NCBI RefSeq assembly: GCF_036322585.1
Contig: NZ_AP024600.1
Coordinates: 5,084,001 to 5,148,000, forward strand
Reading direction: 5' to 3'
DNA length: 64,000 nt
Origin: Luteolibacter sp. LG18
GTDB taxonomy: Bacteria; Verrucomicrobiota; Verrucomicrobiia; Verrucomicrobiales; Akkermansiaceae
The notes under the pieces: model-generated
The model's input: only the letters and a program-made list of their open reading frames with translations
The model's database searches: none
Told to the model about the DNA's origin: nothing
Part shown: positions 63,527 to 64,000 of the stretch, piece after piece
How positions within the stretch are numbered: the first letter of the stretch is position 1
How the letters are laid out: each line of letters starts with the position of its first letter
Made by a program: the position numbers and the translations under genes

Positions 63527-64000
63527 ATGAAAAAACACTCCCTCTTTCTCGCCACCAGTCTCTTGGCATGCCTTTCTCCGCTCCACGCCCAGGAACCGGA
63601 TTCGAAGCAAATCGAAAACCGCATCGGCAAGGCGGAGCTGAAACCCGACGACAAACCCGCCTTCCCCGCTCCGCCCGCAGGCTTCAACAAGCGCCGCGAC
63701 GGCATCCCGCATGGCAAAACTGAACTCATTTCCTACGAGTCAAAATCCGTCGGCACCACGCGAAAAATGACCGTCTACACGCCACCCGGCTACAGCAAGA
63801 ACACCCGCTATCCGGTGCTCTACCTGCTCCACGGCATCGGCGGCGATGAAACCGAATGGCCGCGGCTCGCCTCCCCGGACGCGATCCTCGACAATCTGAT
63901 TGCGGACAAAAAGGCCGTGCCGATGATCCTCGTGATGCCGAATGGCCGCGCGCAGAAGAACGACCGCGCGGAGGGCGACGTCTTCCGCCAGGCCCCCGCC
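63527..64000 (+). CDS. Secreted esterase, CE1-like (partial, runs off the window)
   Basis: The first 158 codons of a gene continuing beyond the window. A signal peptide (MKKHSLFLATSLLACLSPLHA/Q) is followed by KMTVYTPPGYSKNTRYPVLY, LLHGIGGDETEW and ILDNLIADKKAVPMILVMPNGRA. The last blocks match those of the esterase at 33156 (LLHGFSD, LDNFIADKKAEPMVIVMP), so the two are relatives. The catalytic Ser, Asp and His would lie outside the window, and this one has no N-terminal Ig-like domain before the hydrolase fold. Confidence 0.85.
   Translation, partial: MKKHSLFLATSLLACLSPLHAQEPDSKQIENRIGKAELKPDDKPAFPAPPAGFNKRRDGIPHGKTELISYESKSVGTTRKMTVYTPPGYSKNTRYPVLYLLHGIGGDETEWPRLASPDAILDNLIADKKAVPMILVMPNGRAQKNDRAEGDVFRQAPA

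Overview
The window is a GC-rich chromosomal segment that looks like a member of the Verrucomicrobiota, probably close to Luteolibacter or other Verrucomicrobiaceae. This is inferred from gene families, not from a marker gene. The pointers are a PVC-type CxxCH cytochrome/dehydrogenase, two large autotransporter-associated beta-strand repeat proteins with a shared Asp-rich C-terminus, a planctomycete/verrucomicrobial-style ECF sigma factor paired with a Ser/Thr kinase, DUF1080 and ThuA proteins, many secreted glycoside hydrolases and esterases, and numerous palindromic intergenic repeats. There is no phage, transposase, CRISPR array or rRNA operon. One tRNA (Lys-CTT) is present. The two end genes (gltB 3' end, an esterase 5' end) are cut by the window edges.

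Layout. 1-9.7 kb: gltB tail, an SDR oxidoreductase, a zinc-ribbon membrane protein, a YkgJ-type cysteine-cluster protein, an RMD1/DUF155 protein, the nadC-birA pair, a GH43-like hydrolase, YjbQ, a quinone-reductase-like dehydrogenase and an AEC transporter. 9.8-15 kb: heparinase II/III-like lyase, a membrane protein, uxaC and a secreted lactonase, a plausible uronic-acid set. 15-31 kb: tRNA-Lys, then surface and secretion genes: a metzincin-like protease fused to beta-strand repeats, a second repeat protein, a Ser/Thr kinase with its ECF sigma factor, and divergently a zinc protease with ricin-type lectin domains followed by a LamG/concanavalin-type protein. 31-45 kb: rpiB with an overlapping GAF histidine kinase, a CE1-like esterase, an operon of PVC cytochrome, DUF1080 protein and sugar isomerase (probably keto-sugar metabolism), FUSC, a type II topoisomerase B subunit and a zinc-ribbon Ser/Thr kinase. 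45-55 kb: RluD-type pseudouridine synthase, GH43, an operon joining a CoA-transferase/GNAT fusion to a histone-deacetylase-family protein, dienelactone hydrolase, a class V aminotransferase-fold enzyme, YgiD and a TIGR03862 flavoprotein. 55-64 kb: cupin, a clan GH-A hydrolase, an SPFH protein preceded by a predicted c-di-AMP (ydaO/yuaA) riboswitch, ThuA, an unrecognised TIM-barrel-like protein, an SGNH hydrolase and an esterase.

As a whole the segment describes a polysaccharide-degrading bacterium with extensive secretion and Ser/Thr-kinase signalling. The strongest non-coding signals are the c-di-AMP riboswitch, a perfect GC-rich hairpin against the SGNH hydrolase start codon, and at least eight families of intergenic inverted repeats. 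Several repeat copies have compensatory changes in their stems, and three contribute the stop codon of the gene they follow. All family assignments are by eye from motifs and architecture; no database search was run.
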